From the NCBI GenBank assembly GCA_964035545.1, contig OZ037769.1, positions 2,511,001 through 2,575,000 of the forward strand: a stretch of DNA of 64,000 nt. Reading direction: 5' to 3'. Positions 61,701 to 64,000 of the stretch are shown here, one piece after another. How positions within the stretch are numbered: the first letter of the stretch is position 1; the number at the start of each line of letters is the position of its first letter. Under the pieces are notes generated by a model. That model worked only from the letters and a program-made list of their open reading frames with translations. It did no database searches and had not been told where the DNA came from. The stretch comes from Bugula neritina (taxonomy: Eukaryota; Bryozoa; Gymnolaemata; Cheilostomatida; Bugulidae). The position numbers and the translations under genes are program-made.

Positions 61701-64000
61701 TCTTATATCTATAGTATACAGTTCAGACGTAACAGATGGAGCATACAATGCAGACTTGATACATGGAGAATACAGAGCAGATACGTAGAAATGACAGTTT
61801 GAAAAAGATGACGACGCTATTTTCTTTATTTTTATTAAAAATTATCAACTCAATACGCATCACCAATAAACACGAGTTATTGATTATCAATTTAGGAGTT
61901 AGCCCGAACACAAGCCTAGTCTTGCGAAAGCCTAAAATACTACATTATACAATATTATACAAAAAAACAATGGAGAATAACTCCATACCATGACAGTCGG
62001 GTTTAACCTCAGGTTCCAGAGCTTCAAAGTGACCTAACCCATCAGGTCCTCTGTAATTGAAATGATAACACTAAACTAATGTAGGGTTCACACTGCACAC
62101 CATCACATATACTATAAGTTGTAGTATGCAATATATGTTGGGTTTATAATACATACTATAAAATATATATTACAATTTATGGATTCTATATTGTGATACA
62201 AAATGACTAAGAGATACTAAATGACAGAGAGAGATAACTGCAGTTTTACCTACACTAAGGAAACATACTTACACAGTACATCGATATGAGAGCTCATTTC
62301 TCATGTATCCCACAGTTCCTGGCGGACATACAAAGGTAAGTGTGTCATTATGTAGCACAGGTCTCGGCTCACCGATTATATGGCGGCCATATTGTAATTC
62401 GTACTCGTAGAGAGTCGGGTCAGCCATGAAATGCCAACATGTCTTGGAGCCTGCAAGTGGAATTGATCGGCATATATTGGTAAGTAGGGGAGGTGTACAT
62501 ACTCTTAAACATAACAACCTTACCAAAGTAGCACATACTCCATAGCTTTTAATGCTTGTGATGGCATAAAAGTTTATATAGGAGTAAAAGTTGCCGGTTT
62601 TTAGGCAAGCAAGAATACAAATATTATAAATTTTAGGAACAAAAATTAGAGAAAAAACTTTCATTTTAAACCACAAAACAAATATATAACCAGTTGAATT
62701 AAAGAAAGCTAAATGAAGAGTAACTTATGACAAGTTATAAAAAACATAACTATTTTAATTATAAGCAGAAATTACTCACAATACCTGTTTTTTAGACTGA
62801 AAAAAAATCAATCAAACTTGAAAAAAATAAATGAACAGGTGAATCTGAAAAAAATTAAATAAAGAGGAACTTACGGCAAGTGGGGGTGGGGACCCAGAGG
62901 CCTTCCACAGAGTCATCTGTTGACTTCACACATTCACTCACGTACTCAAAGTCTATATCAGGGCAACTAACTATAGCCTTAGTGCCTGGAAGTGCTGCTT
63001 CACTCACATTCATGGCAATGCTTTCAGGTATTAGACATTTGATAACTGAAAATACAGGTTATAAAATAAACAAAGAAATAGGTTCAATATATTTTCCTAT
63101 TGATTGCAAAGAGCACTTGTTGACAGGTCTCATGACACCTGTTCTGGCACATGACACCTGTTCTGACACATGACACCAGTTCTGACACATGACACCAGTT
63201 CTGACACATGACCAACTTCACAGTAAGCTAACTGCTTTACTCTAAAAATGAGCTAAGTGATAGTAGAAATAATTAATTAGTAATTCAATACATTTTACCA
63301 ACTTTAACATAAATCTTCTGGTTTACAACCATAACATAAGTGTTCAAAATATTAGTAATTAATTTGTTAAATAAATTTCATGTTGCACTGGCTTTCTTCA
63401 GATCAAATAAGCTCACTAAAATAATGTAAGTATAAGTGCAGAAAATTCTCTATTTGTGTAAAAAGCAGTAATGATTGGAAACACTCTTTATATTATTACA
63501 TAACAAGTATATTCATACAACGGAGCCATAATAAACAAATAGTTTGAGGCAACTTAAAGTATACGACCTACGGTGACATTCTTCCATTTGTAAGGAAGAA
63601 TTAACTTCTCTCCTAAACCCATAATTTCCTTCTTCCAACTCACTGTTATAATATTAATTCTCATAACTCAAACAAGTTGACACCATAGCAAGTTCAGAAA
63701 ACATGAGATATGCATTTTATGTTCTGCACTTTATACTTGTGACAATTTCTCCAAAGCAATTATTATATTATGCAGTGTATCATTTTATAAAGACAACTCT
63801 AGAACTACTGTACAAGCCTTTGTGTTTCAACTACTATGCTTTACTTTACTTCAGCAGTACAGATGGGGTAGACGAATAGTAATTGTATTATTGCAATTTA
63901 ATGAACTTTCTTCTTATATTTTGAGCTGTAACTATTAAACTAATAGCCATAAAAAACAGGAAATTAATTACCATGAGTTAGCTGGTTATAACTTACACGC
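58725..64000 (-). CDS. Secreted multi-CCP (sushi) domain protein, 3' part
   Basis: Extracellular adhesion or complement-like modular protein; specific role unknown. Exons in transcription order: 63997-64000 (edge), 62875-63045, 62273-62450, 61989-62050, 61451-61708, 61014-61148, 60553-60624, 60059-60256, 59805-59939, 59220-59408, 58725-58765. They give about 480 residues in view, and phases agree. CCP hallmarks recur: a Cys after a short strand, GY or GT before a second Cys (CVCKPGYVR, CPPGTVGY, CEEGYH), and Trp near the last Cys (GLWVPTPTC, GIWYPPPAC, NTWTPTKPC). Modules are cut by phase-1 introns, typical of shuffled extracellular domains; some are split over two exons. Several NxT/NxS sites are present. 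The chain ends FGTWEITN and stop, with no transmembrane segment or GPI signal, so this form looks secreted. The N-terminus and signal peptide lie beyond the right edge. Some modules are longer (about 85 residues) than a standard 60-residue CCP. Confidence 0.85.
59070..59140 (+). mobile_element. tRNA-like SINE-type head
   Basis: TGGTGAAGTGGTTAGCACGC (A-box-like), an anticodon-arm-like TAGTTTCGCAAACCAG, then GGTCGAAATCC (degenerate B-box). The T stem is mismatched and no acceptor stem forms, so an active tRNA gene is unlikely. Confidence 0.5.
60870..60990. repeat. Degenerate GTTACTATGGCTAC repeat in a CCP-gene intron
   Basis: Imperfect units of about 14-18 bp (TTGCTACGGTTAC, TTACTATAGCTAC, TTACTATGGCTAC) ahead of the exon at 61014. 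Confidence 0.7.
61313..61385 (-). mobile_element. tRNA-derived SINE-type head
   Basis: On the minus strand it reads GTGGTCTAGGGGTTAGAGCG (A-box) and GGGCTCAAACCCC (B-box). The predicted acceptor ends (GCAGCCG and CACAAAA) do not pair, so a SINE or tRNA relic is favoured over a working tRNA. Confidence 0.55.
63115..63210. repeat. CATGACACCTGTTCTGACA repeat
   Basis: Four to five copies of a 19-bp unit in the CCP-gene intron to the left of the edge exon. Confidence 0.85.

Overview
This is eukaryotic nuclear DNA from an animal, most likely an invertebrate. The genes are split into many exons with GT-AG introns, the non-coding DNA is AT-rich, and the gene set (class IIa histone deacetylase, histidine ammonia-lyase, SFXN5-type sideroflexin, secreted CCP/sushi protein) is metazoan. 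The class IIa deacetylase keeps a tyrosine that vertebrate class IIa enzymes have lost, which argues against a vertebrate. I cannot name the phylum; an early-branching marine animal such as a sponge is only a guess.

Five genes can be rebuilt exon by exon, and the intron phase agrees at every internal junction. From left to right: (1) minus strand, 4835-7832, the N-terminal two thirds of a mitochondrial sideroflexin (SFXN5 type); (2) plus strand, 14890-35898, a complete 22-exon class IIa histone deacetylase (HDAC4/5/7/9 type, about 1051 residues); (3) minus strand, 36862-47824, a complete 15-exon histidine ammonia-lyase (about 637 residues); (4) minus strand, 49059-57558, a complete lysosomal beta-hexosaminidase with a duplicated active-site exon that looks mutually exclusive; (5) minus strand, 58725 to the right edge, the 3' part of a secreted multi-CCP protein. 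Genes 1 and 2 are divergent, 2 and 3 are tail to tail, and 3 to 5 point the same way. They belong to unrelated pathways, so this is an ordinary animal gene neighbourhood rather than an operon or cassette.

The unusual part is the repeat content. Almost every gene has introns filled with minisatellites of 18-52 bp units. Several arrays start at, or contain, a splice site: the SFXN5 exon-3 donor lies in a six-copy 52-bp array, the HAL exon-13 donor in an array of about 13 copies of 40 bp, the HDAC exon-2 donor is duplicated 20 bp downstream, the hexosaminidase exon-3 donor starts a unit repeated dozens of times, and the HDAC exon-12 acceptor ends a 28-bp array. Many other arrays begin within about 30 nt of a donor. 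This recurring link between 5' splice sites and minisatellite birth, together with the hexosaminidase exon pair separated by a 49-nt intron, are the observations most worth following up.

Mobile DNA is modest: one 330-bp MITE with 71-bp inverted repeats and a TAA target duplication, plus four tRNA-like, SINE-type heads. The long open frames across 18-, 21- and 24-bp arrays are repeat artefacts, not genes.
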